Part shown: piece by piece, positions 1 to 9,086 of the stretch
How positions within the stretch are numbered: the first letter of the stretch is position 1
Layout of the letters: each line of letters starts with the position of its first letter
NCBI GenBank assembly: GCA_916048095.2
Contig: OU696592.1
Location: 646,626 to 710,625, forward strand
From: Sacculina carcini
Lineage: Eukaryota > Arthropoda > Thecostraca > Sacculinidae
Length of the DNA: 64,000 bases
Reading direction: 5' to 3'
Translations under genes and position numbers: made by a program
The notes under the pieces: model-generated
The model's input: only the letters and a program-made list of their open reading frames with translations
Told to the model about the DNA's origin: nothing
The model's database searches: none

Positions 1-28
1 CAACAATAATAAAATAGAGCGTCAGCCA

Positions 29-715
29 ATGAAATACACCGAGATCTTCAATCCCAACGAAGCTCCCTTAGACAAACATGTGTTGAATAACTTGAATCTG
101 GCCAAGTTTCATGATAACCACATCCGATTTCCTAGTGCACTGAGAAAAGTTGGCAAGCACAAAACAAAAGATACAAAAGACCGAGACCAACGTCATTGGA
201 AAACACACGTTTACAGCGATGCTGAGAAGACCGTATATGATCGACGCATTGGATATTCGAAGCACGGCTTTACCAGACGTTTGCCGAGCAATCGAGGAGC
301 AAAATTAGCGGAAAATTCAGCGCATATCCATCTCAACGGCGATCTGTTGAGCAATCAGTTGGAAGATGAACATTACCTCAATGGTCCACGAAACAACGGT
401 GACGACGCAGTACAGGAGCCATTGACGAAGAAGGATCATCATCACACGACGTCTACTGGACAGCAGAACGTAGAAGTAGAACGCAGAAGAACGCAGAAGA
501 ACGCAGAAGTAGAGGGAACAGATATCAACACAGCCAATGTTATGTCAGAATCTTCTTCTGATCCCTCATTGGTTATCAGTAGTCCCAACGAAAACAAACC
601 GAGATTTACGGACAAAAACAAACAGATGTACAGTATTCAGGACAGGGTGTACCAATATATCCAGCCCAAACACCTCTCGATTTCCCAACAACGACCAACT
701 GGTCGGTCAAACTGA
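29..715 (+). CDS. Unrecognised 228-codon ORF
   Basis: An uninterrupted ORF opens with ATG at 29 and ends at TGA 713-715. The predicted protein is polar and highly charged, with basic and His clusters (for example KKDHHHTTSTG) and a repeated VEVE/AEVEG stretch encoded by a short imperfect repeat at about 470-515. I see no signal peptide, membrane span or known motif. It may be a real small gene, an exon left open by chance, or a remnant of a mobile element or virus; the inserts further right are on the same strand. It lies antisense to TMEM234. Function unknown. Confidence 0.3.
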   Translation: MKYTEIFNPNEAPLDKHVLNNLNLAKFHDNHIRFPSALRKVGKHKTKDTKDRDQRHWKTHVYSDAEKTVYDRRIGYSKHGFTRRLPSNRGAKLAENSAHIHLNGDLLSNQLEDEHYLNGPRNNGDDAVQEPLTKKDHHHTTSTGQQNVEVERRRTQKNAEVEGTDINTANVMSESSSDPSLVISSPNENKPRFTDKNKQMYSIQDRVYQYIQPKHLSISQQRPTGRSN

Positions 716-777
716 TTGGTTTCAATCAGCTACGGCCGATCAACAATAATTTTCGGCCCTGAAGGCGGAGTTCCGCC

Positions 778-1236
778 TTGCAAAATCAACATCAGTATAC
801 AAAGTCCACATTTGAAACTTCACAGTCCGCATACGCGACGATACATCCAGTTCAGTTAAATCAGCTCGGTTCACTAGAACTGTGGTGCATCGTTGAGACT
901 GATGAAGCCGCCGTGTTGTGCGGCTCGCGTCGTGTGCACGCGCGTCTTCAGCTGACTGTCTCGAGAAGAGACGCCGACTGTGTAAAGGTGGCGTTGGCAG
1001 TGGTCAAAGAGGAGGTTGGAGGACCACAAGCATTAACAACAGACAGTGACACAGTGACAGACACAGGTGTAGGTCTAACAAAGTGTCTCGATGTCTCCGA
1101 AAAAAGATCGCGGAGTACAAGAGTGTTCGAAACCCTGGCATGGGAGAGCGCTGCAGCTCGGTATTTCAAGGTGAATCTCGAGATGTCAGCTGGTCAGGAG
1201 ATATGGTTCAGTGAAATCACACTATTACACCGGTGA
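778..1236 (+). CDS. Open coding-like segment, unidentified
   Basis: The frame is open for 152 codons but has no ATG at its left edge, so it would have to be an exon or a decayed fragment. Its C-terminal part (AARYFKV followed by EIWFSEITLL) faintly resembles the end of discoidin/F5-8C-type domains, where an aromatic residue plus SEI precedes the last strand, but upstream I cannot find the expected domain core. A GT follows shortly after the ORF end (CACCG/GTGACG), which could be a donor. I do not assign a function. Confidence 0.2.
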   Translation: MQNQHQYTKSTFETSQSAYATIHPVQLNQLGSLELWCIVETDEAAVLCGSRRVHARLQLTVSRRDADCVKVALAVVKEEVGGPQALTTDSDTVTDTGVGLTKCLDVSEKRSRSTRVFETLAWESAAARYFKVNLEMSAGQEIWFSEITLLHR

Positions 1237-1239
1237 CGC

Positions 1240-3051
1240 TGATACAGCCGACTAAGCACAAAGTTCCAACGGCAATTCATTACCGATAGCTGAGTGGCTT
1301 TGTCGAGTTTCACACCAACCATGAGAAGATATCCTTGTGAGCCAATAAGCTGCGACACTGAAGGCAACTGTAGGACGGTGTCACAGTTGTTGAACTGAAG
1401 TCTGCTTGCTTGCGAACCAACGTGACCAAGGATCTGTGGCAGTACCAGGTGATGTGACCTAATGAAGTGTATCGTGTCCTGACACGACTGAGCTTCAATG
1501 TTCAAGCCTGCGAGGAACTTGCTCATGATACTTGAGAAGACGTCGTCGGACGAGAAACTACAGCTCAGCACCTGATCACTACATCGATGAGAATATCCAT
1601 AGTGATTACACAGTCCTTCGTGAGAGTACAAGACCTCAGAAGGTTCATGCTGGGCTACAACCTCGAGACGAAAAATACGGGAGCCATAGAGAAGGACGAC
1701 TGTAAAGACGTCTTTTGCTAGCGGAACAGAAGTTTCCGATTGTGGTTCTATCGTTCAATACAGAATCTACTCTTTAAACCAAAGCTTGTCTCTCATGTTC
1801 TATTCAAAGCGAGTTCGAAATACGAGATACATTAGAGTATGGCGATATTGTAAAACCATCATTATAACATTAATACGTTATAAATATAGTGCGAGATTTA
1901 CCATGATAACGTTTAGATGGCATATGGGAGCAACTGAGGACTAATACTACATGATAATGATATGCAAAAAAAGGCTTAGAGGAGCTCAGGAAAAAATACA
2001 CACCAAGTGAGTATTTTACAGGGTCAAGTAAACAAGAGCTTATTACCTGAATGCATGGTAAAAACACGGAAATAAGAAACCTGGCAATTTTCCTTAAATA
2101 TGCTTTTCAGCTGTTTCGATGATATATGTGAAGAAGAGAGGGTCATGTGTGTTGAATGAACTATGCGTGCTGTATAGTGTCATGTGAACTATGTAGATCT
2201 ATATATAAAATGCGTGTGCCTAGTTTCATGTTGTTTGTTTTAACAGTTGTCGTGTTGTTGATGTTATCAATGTTGTTGTCGGGAGCAGCGCTCCACACTA
2301 TTCTTGTCTTTCTTCTGCTTCAAAAATGTGACACCTGAGCAGCTCAGTCTAGATTCCTCGGTCAGTGGCAAGAAATATGCATATCTTACGAAATCTTCTC
2401 GTAATAAGTAGTAGAAAGTGGTGTTTGTTGCACTGAATACACGAGTGTCGACACGGAAACATGATAATGAGCACATGGACCCAGTGGAAACCAGAAACGA
2501 TTATTTGATTGCCGGTCAGTGATGTGACTTTCGAGGCGAATTTCTTGTCTGCAACTGATGTTCATTCATTGAGTATTTGCTGTCATGGATGCACTCTCGG
2601 TGAAAATTTTCCTCTGACATGCATTACACTTTTAGCGTCGTAGAGTGGAGGGTCAGTTCAATGCTGTCTTAGAACAAAACCCGGAGTCATGGAGACAAGC
2701 CAGAGCAAAAGTTGCACCTGATAGGACCTGATTCACTCACCGTGAATTACACCGACAACACAACCTTATATGTCTGCTATCCACTGTTTTGCTAGTACTA
2801 CGGGTAACGGATTAAATAGACGAACCAATATGGTAAAAGGTGGTGGGATAAGTATATTAGTGTTCCACATATAGGCTACGATACCAAGACATGATATCAA
2901 TGAGCTATGATTATCCTGTATATGTGGATATGATGACCGTTCTGATTAGAGATGAAAAATAGGAAAATATTGCACTAATTGCAGAGCAGAGATGAAAAAC
3001 GCGTCACCCATGGTGGATACAATTTAAAATGAAGAACGGAAAACATCTCAC
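1240..3051. other. Non-coding stretch, no gene recognised
   Basis: Stops occur in all frames at short spacing. The only clear structure is the 90-bp repeat at 1830-1919. The last exon of TMEM234 (minus strand) should lie here or beyond the left edge, but I could not identify it; short minus-strand open segments near 2270-2480 end in a Lys/Gln-rich tail but lack the expected fourth membrane helix. Confidence 0.4.
1830..1919 (+). repeat. 90-bp dispersed direct repeat, copy 1
   Basis: Matches 8987-9076 with about five differences over 90 bp, in the same orientation and 7157 bp apart. It contains a short inverted pair CGTTAT...ATAACG. The second copy sits exactly at the boundary between the two virus-like insertions. 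Neither copy shows an identifiable terminus of a known element. Confidence 0.8.
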
Positions 3052-3147
3052 TTTTCACGTTGACCACCGGCTCCCCCAACCACACGCCACAACAGAACGT
3101 GAAGACAAACGTCAACGCGTTAACAACAGGAGATGCCAAGGACAAGT
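3052..3147 (-). CDS. TMEM234: TMEM234 exon (third recognised), transmembrane helix 3 region
   Basis: On the minus strand a 96-nt exon lies between acceptor TTTTCAG (3148 upward) and donor AAAA/GTGAGA. It encodes the segment beginning DLSLASPVVNALTF and ending CCGVWLGEPVVNVK, which aligns in order with the DLTLAVPICNSLA...GKALGE segment of vertebrate TMEM234, a small four-helix membrane protein of the EamA/DMT-like fold. It joins in phase (1/1) with the exon at 3386-3452. The terminal exon, encoding the last helix, is not found. Confidence 0.8.
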
Positions 3148-3385
3148 CTGAAAACAACGCCAGTGCCAAACGTTCACTACTGCCTGATCAAAAGACACAA
3201 ATATCTAGCACCACGGCATGTCCAGCTGTTTGTAGTTATTGTTATTGAAACTGTTATTGTTACTGATATAACTGTATTAATTTCGTTGGAAACGCAGCAT
3301 CTGATATTTGTTAAAAACATTACAAATATTTCGGTATCTGCAAATAAACATGGAAATCGTTGTGTGGCGCTGAGCCAGAGACTAC

Positions 3386-3452
3386 CTGCAAACGATAGTG
3401 TGATGAAGTACAGTAGCGAGCCGAGCTGGTTCAATAGGAACGCGGCTGCAAA
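3386..3452 (-). CDS. TMEM234: TMEM234 exon (second recognised), transmembrane helix 2
   Basis: A 67-nt minus-strand exon encodes FAAAFLLNQLGSLLYFITL and a few further residues, matching the FLLNQCGSLLYYLTLAS core of TMEM234 almost residue for residue. The acceptor is GTGCCGCAG at 3453 upward; the donor is TTTGCAG/GTAGTC. It enters in phase 0 from the exon at 20373-20527 and leaves in phase 1 into 3052-3147. The protein is a predicted multipass membrane protein of poorly known function. The upstream intron is 16.9 kb. Confidence 0.85.
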
Positions 3453-4141
3453 CTGCGGCACAATCATAAACGCTATTAACCGATGTTAAACATGTTCACC
3501 AAGTGCTTGCTTCTGTCTCTCACATTTTCTTCATAAATTATTCTTCGTAAAGCATATAGAAAAGTCAGCGAAACATCAATACCCACTGTTTTGCGTGTTG
3601 TTTGCAATGTATGTAGCGTGCGTGTGTGTGTGTGTGTGTTCGCTTTTCTGCTGTCGTGGTGTTCGTATGTGTTTTTGTGTGCTCCGTCTGCCTTACGATA
3701 GTGTCTTCCGGTGGTGCGAATACACCGTGTGTTTGTGCGTTTTGAAATGAAGAAGGATTAGGCTGTCAGCGATGTTTTTCCACCTGTCTGTCCGCTTATA
3801 CCTGTATACATGTGCGTGTGGTCCTTTTGCCCATACATGTTCACCTGCCGAAATGCCGAAGAATGCGAGCTGACCTGTCGGTGACAGTGATAAATCCGCA
3901 CTTCCGCTGAATGTATATGTGTTTGTGCCCTTGTGAATATTTGTACATGTATGTCCATTTGTACAATGCCGCATTGTAAATATTGTACTGTCTGCGCATC
4001 TGAGACATTGTGTAGAGATTGCGCAATATAAAAGTTTCAATGTTTCAATAAATGTATGCGCGGGCGTACCGAATGCGCGCGTGTTCCTAGTGCAACGCCT
4101 ATGAGCATGTTGCATCAACTGGACTGCCCTCTTTCGCAGGG
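3453..4141. other. Non-coding start of the large TMEM234 intron
   Basis: Contains a short (GT)n run at about 3620-3641 and GT-rich sequence up to 4100. No coding potential or element boundary recognised. Confidence 0.5.
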
Positions 4142-4714
4142 GTGAACTACTTCACCACAAGATCGTCGCTTTGCTGCGAAAGTTGCGTGAAAGCGAAGCC
4201 AAATTTCCTGCAAGTCACTGCTTGGTTGGATGGCTTCACCTCGACTGGCACTGTTGCTGCACCAGCTGCACCATCTGCCTCGAATGACGATTGCCTGCGT
4301 GAGTTGAAGACTGCGGTTGACGACATCAAACGTCATCTGAAATTGATTTCGCCATCTGAACCGCCTAGAAAGAAAACAGCGATTCAGCCAGTTGCTACTA
4401 AGCCATGGTCGTATTCTCATGCAGCCAAATCTCGTGACATTGTCGTGAAACCCAAGGCTGATCAACAAATCTCCAAACAGACTGTCTCCAATGCCCTGGA
4501 GTGTGTGTCTGTGCTTAGCCTAACCAAGACTAAACAAGATGGTCTGCGAATCAGACTCCCTGATTCCAAGACCGCCAAAAATGCGGTAGATGCCATTCGT
4601 CAGATCCCCCAGGCACAAACAGGTGTTGTCGGGAAGCTTTTGACCAAACTGATCATTGTCTCGGTCAGCTTTCGATGTTTTCGGATGATTTTGATCTTTC
4701 AGTCGGATGAGTAG
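4142..4714 (+). pseudogene. LINE ORF1 fragment (L2/CR1-like)
   Basis: The open frame starts with a Cys-containing segment (CCESCVKAKPNFLQ), then a predicted helical stretch (DCLRELKTAVDDIKRHLK), a KPWSYSHAAK linker and an RRM-like alpha/beta region (DGLRIRLPDSKTAKNAVDAI). This layout is that of ORF1 nucleic-acid-binding proteins of L2/CR1-type non-LTR retrotransposons, including relatives at 18.1 kb in this window. The frame breaks at about 4714 with no CCHC knuckles. It is antisense to TMEM234 within its intron. Confidence 0.55.
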
Positions 4715-4759
4715 CCTTGACCGAGCCGGTTTGTCACGCTCTGTGGGAGCTTATTTACA

Positions 4760-5830
4760 GTGCGCACACAGGTTTACCTGCAGTATGCCTGCGCTCTGCC
4801 GCCAGGCATGCCCGGGGGAGAGAAAAGCTTCAACACCAACACGTCCAGATTTCGCCTCGGTCACCGTCACTTCACCAGCTGCGCCGTCCCGACTTTCACC
4901 GCCACCACCGCCACCTGGGTGGCTGACCTTTTGGCCAAGTTAGACGTGGTTATGGATCGGCTCAATTTGGAATCGGCTTTACCACCACTGGTTTCACCGG
5001 TGGTTTCTTCTCAACACATTCGACCGGCGACTCTCGCGGATATCCAGGATCCCGACGACTTTCCCGTGCCGGAAGGTGCGGAAACACACATACTACCGCG
5101 ACCTGCTAGTCCGGCCACTTCTATTATTTCAACGCTGCCAACACCGGACGTCGTGCAAAGCTGGTCAGCTAAGTTGCAAGAACACGTCGAGCATAATCGT
5201 GCTCGACTAAAACAGCGAGACTTGGACGAGTATCGGGCGATTTTGGCGCTGTCTACTGTCTACCCCCATCTGGCAACCAGCGACCAGAACTGGTACAAAG
5301 GCCGTCAAAAGACTTTACTCACGGCGGCCATATACGGGTGGACAGTGGCAATCCAAAGCCAACAGACGACAGAAGCCAAGTTGTTAGAGCTGGACGTCAC
5401 TGACAACCAGTTGGCACCTACACGTCGCTATCGCTTCACGCGCTAGACTTCTCGACGCCCAGCAACGCGTGGATATGGACGCAACCCCAAACCCGTCCAA
5501 CGAACACGCACCTCTACGCAACAATGAGATCCCAGATGAGATCTGGGACATGCAGGCATCACTCGTGGCCATGACCGACGGGAACCAGCCAAGCCGGCCA
5601 GACTTACAGTTGCTTTCGCTCACCATCCTCGCCGCCATCAAGTGCTTCCTACGTCACGCTCCAGCCGCCTTAAGGACTGGTTAGATCATCTTCTCAACAC
5701 TGAACTTACTGACGAAGCTGTTCACGACGCGGCCGAAGCCCTCATCAATCTACAGCCTGAAGATTTGCCACCACAAATTTCGTCACGGGATCGCGCCCTG
5801 ACCGACAGCGGCATGTTAATGTCTCTTTAG
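4760..5830 (+). pseudogene. Gag-like or unidentified mobile-element ORF, broken
   Basis: A 4760-5446 open frame encodes a Pro/Ser-rich region followed by a helical segment (QHIRPATLADIQDPDDFPV, then WSAKLQEHVEHNRARLKQRD). It stops at 5446, and a related acidic segment reappears at 5642-5830 in another phase. The composition (Pro-rich linker plus helical domain) looks like a retroelement gag, and it is followed by no protease or RT. I cannot place it in a family; it could also be part of a viral insertion. Confidence 0.3.
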
Positions 5831-6250
5831 TGGCAGGAACTCCAAAACACTGCAAACGCTGTCACTACACCGTCATGCACTGCCATCATTGCTCCATACA
5901 TCATTGGAATTAGGAGACCAGACACGTCCAGTCCAGACACGTCGTCCATCATTTCCATATTCCGTATTTCTATATTAGTACAGAAACATCCATAAAACCA
6001 TCCCTCAAGAACACGTAAGTTGATGAACTTAAGTTTTTTAATTGGTACTAGAAATTGAAAAAACGGCTCAAAATGTGTATGTTTTCCTCGAATCATACAT
6101 TGCCGTTAGGTCGTATTCTGCTAATTTAGATTACATAATTTGTAATATTATACGTTAGATTCCTTGCACCGTCCATTTCTATCCTGTTATCTGTACTTCA
6201 GAGCTCTGTCCTAGTACCTTATCTATAATTATCTTGTGGATAGCTGGAAG
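5831..6250. other. AT-rich non-coding spacer
   Basis: No ORF or repeat recognised. Base composition changes sharply at about 6245 to GC-rich sequence where the totivirus-like insertion begins. Confidence 0.5.
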
Positions 6251-6258
6251 CGGCCATT

Positions 6259-7659
6259 TTGGCCGTTTCCCGCGTTTCCGCGGTGTTAGAAGCCGCCCTC
6301 GTGATGAGGTGGGCGCCGCAGCCGGAAGCTACCAGGTCAGCGCACCCGCCTGTTGGGAGTGACCCGGATGTCATAGATGCCGTGAGCGCGCCCCTATGGT
6401 TTTCGAGACGCATGAAGGGCGCCCGCCCTGTACCGACTTCCCAGCAGCTAGAGGCGACATACATGAGAGACTTGTCCGTGTCATCGCTCGACCATGTCCC
6501 TTTGTCTCGGCGAGACGCCCTCAATCACCCAGTCTTGGGGGTGGGCTCTTGGGACCCACTGGTGGAAATTCTGACGGGCGCCCGGGTGATTCAGTATGAG
6601 GTGTTCAACGCCGAGGACGATTACCTCATCGACCGAGTAAAAAAATCAGGTATTCGGGACGCTCTGGTGAAGGGCCACTCCTTGCGTTGCCTCCTTGAGA
6701 CCTGGAAAGATTACGCCTGCGTGAGGGATGAGGTGGTGGCCCCGAGGTCTGTTCCGCCTCAGAGACGCGACGAAGCTATGTCGTTAATCCTGCGGGCTTC
6801 CGAAGACGGCCTCTCCTTGCCGAATTTCTTACACCAAAAAATACAATCGGACTTCATCAAATTCTATTGGACCACTGCCACCGTCCGCGACGTTGCGCCG
6901 TCAGCGACGGTAAAGAGGCGTGATATCCCTTCCGAAATGACAGCAAATGCCGCGCCATCTTCCGACACGTCACTCAGAACGTTGTGGACGTGGCAGGGGG
7001 GCAGGCCTTCGAGCGGAGTCCGGTCTAAGTGGGCTATTCCTGCTCCCGTATCGAAGGAACTGACTACGGAAAATGCGCGCGGCCTGCTGGACCGGTTGCG
7101 CATTTGCCAGTGTGCAAAGCACTTAGTGTACGTGTCTTCAGTGAACCGCCGGGCCGACAACGGGCTTGCCTTCAAATGGCAGGGCAGCGTCAACCGCGAG
7201 CTGTACCATCGCGCCGGGTGGGAGCCTTCGGACCCTAACGAGGCCTCGCGAGACCTGTTTGTAACGTGGGGGCTGGGGATCAGGAAGTACCTTAATGACG
7301 ACGAGGGCACGTATGCACTCGCAATGGGGAGCAAAGCGATGTCTTCCATGGTGACGGATGTCATCACCCCTCGCAACCAATTTGCTAATCGGTTTGAGTA
7401 TTACGCATCGATAGTGACCGAATCTACGATGACACAGTGTTACCCGACGCTGGCAGCCATGAACCGGGCGGCGCCGTGCAAAGGACGAAAAAACAAGCGG
7501 GGCCCCGGGAGGGGGACGGGGGTTCCCCGGGGGGACGAACCGGAGACATCCGCCGAACGGTCTTTGCCGACGAGGGAGGACGGGGCCCCTGCTCCCAAGC
7601 CAGGGGCGGACCCGGCTCTAGCCCAGTTCCACCCGGATCACCAGCTACCGCAGGACTAG
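6259..7659 (+). pseudogene. Endogenous totivirus-like capsid-type ORF (5'-truncated)
   Basis: A GC-rich frame is open for 466 codons without an initiating ATG, so the left end is truncated. The product has no host-like motif. It ends in a Gly/Pro/Arg-rich tail and stops at 7657-7659. Its assignment as the capsid ORF rests on position: the downstream ORF, in the -1 phase and overlapping its last 220 nt, carries dsRNA-virus polymerase motifs, which is the totivirus arrangement. Retention of a 1.4-kb frame without stops suggests a fairly recent insertion or selection. It lies in the TMEM234 intron, antisense to that gene. Confidence 0.55.
7488..7494 (+). other. Putative -1 ribosomal frameshift heptamer A_AAA_AAC
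   Basis: The heptamer is phased X_XXY_YYZ relative to the capsid-type frame (codons CGA AAA AAC at 7486-7494). It lies inside the overlap with the polymerase frame and is followed, after a few bases, by runs of G and C at about 7498-7540 able to form a GC stem. These are the expected ingredients of a totivirus gag-pol frameshift. Function is inferred and is not expected in the host. Confidence 0.6.
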
Positions 7660-8983
7660 AGACAGAGCTTGATTCTGCCTGGTCCTGGCGTCGGTTCGTG
7701 TCCTCGGATATGCTGGCGAGAGTGGGAGGTGCGGTGAATAAAGACAGGAGGAAGTGCCAGAGCTGTCGCAGGGGCACGCCGTGTGGAGGAGTGTTTTATG
7801 GGGGGACTCATTTCAGCACTCTCTCCTCCGCTTCCGTATCCACTCGCGAAAGAAGGGCCGCCGCTAAATTGGGGGGGGGGGGGGGTTCATTAGCGTTAAT
7901 TGGAGAGACTACTGTTATTGGGAAACTTTTTGGGGTTACAGGGAATACGAAGACCTGGGCGAATTGGAAGAGAGCAGCAAGCGGTGGCTGGTTACCCCTA
8001 GACCTAGCGGGAGGAGTATCGTACCCAGCGATGAGTATGACGCCATGATGGCGGACGAACTTGTGAAGCTCATCGGTGAGGAATGGGTAACACCCGCCAG
8101 AAGTAAGTTGCTGGGTCTCCGCGACTGGGCTCGGGCGGGTAGTTGGACCAGGGGGCGGGCGGGCGATGGGGACGTCGCCTACTGTTCGGTGGACGGCAAG
8201 CGGAAGAGAGCAGGAAGGCAAAAAGCGTATGATGCTGTCACGCTTAGCGACGAGGACATTGTCAGGGACTTATCAACGGATGTGAGGGACACGTTGTCCG
8301 TGCTGCAAAAAAGCGAGGCCGGCAAGGTCCGCGGTGTGGTTAAAGCCGGGAATGCTATCTTCAGAAAAATGGATTTTTTGAGTGAAATAGTCGAAGGCGG
8401 TTTTTACGGAAGTAAGACTTCTACTTTGTTTGCCGGGAACAGGGGAAACGAAGAAATTGACCAGGATTTGGTGCGTTTTATGCGGGACTCGCGGTGGATT
8501 AAGGTACCCTTGGACCAGTCCCGCTTCGACTACAATCAGTCTCGCTCCACCATCATGCAAATCCTCAAGGTGCTGCGGGACGAGACGAAGCGGAGATTGG
8601 CGGTTGACGGGGTGGAGCTGGCCGGCTACGGAGAGGTCTGGGACAGTCTCATTCGTAGCTTCGAAAAACACTCGCCTTTGGTGACCCTCGGCGGGCAGCG
8701 CTGGGAGTGGGGGAACGGTATCCCTAGCGGGTGGCGATGGACGGCCTTGCTTGACACGCTGCTGAACATCTGTACTTTCCGGACAATATTGAGAATGAAT
8801 GTGGTCAATAACGACAATCCTAGCTCGTCAGACGAGAGTAACATGCATCTGTTGCTCGTGCGTCACACAAACAGCATGGAATCGCTGGACTTGGACAATG
8901 CCCTGGCCAGACTGCGACGAATGATGTTTAAGATTTTTGGGCGCTGTGCTCCTTCGATTCGTAGAAGACGTTATCTTGGTTAG
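7488..8983 (+). pseudogene. Endogenous totivirus-like RNA polymerase fragment, frameshifted
   Basis: The polymerase frame begins in the -1 phase in the capsid overlap, runs to 8048, and from about 7886 continues in a different phase (open to 8983), so it is broken; the phase change coincides with a run of 15 G at 7871-7885. Recognisable dsRNA-virus RdRp elements are a basic motif F-like KVRGVV (about 8325), motif A PLDQSRFDYNQS (about 8510) and motif B SGWRWTALLDT (about 8725). The GDD-type motif C expected 60-90 residues later is not visible; the sequence decays and ends at the 90-bp repeat at 8987. Assigned by motif order, not by alignment. Confidence 0.75.
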
Positions 8984-8986
8984 ATG

Positions 8987-9076
8987 CATTAGAGTATGGC
9001 GATATTGTAAAACCATCATTATAACATTTACACGTTATAAATATCGTGCGAGATTTACCATGATAACGTTTAAATG
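8987..9076 (+). repeat. 90-bp dispersed direct repeat, copy 2
   Basis: Second copy of the repeat at 1830-1919. It separates the totivirus-like segment from the negative-strand-virus-like segment. The same reading phase (containing IRVWRYCKT) is open through both copies, but that phase is not recognisably part of either viral protein. Confidence 0.8.
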
Positions 9077-9086
9077 CGCCTAGATT

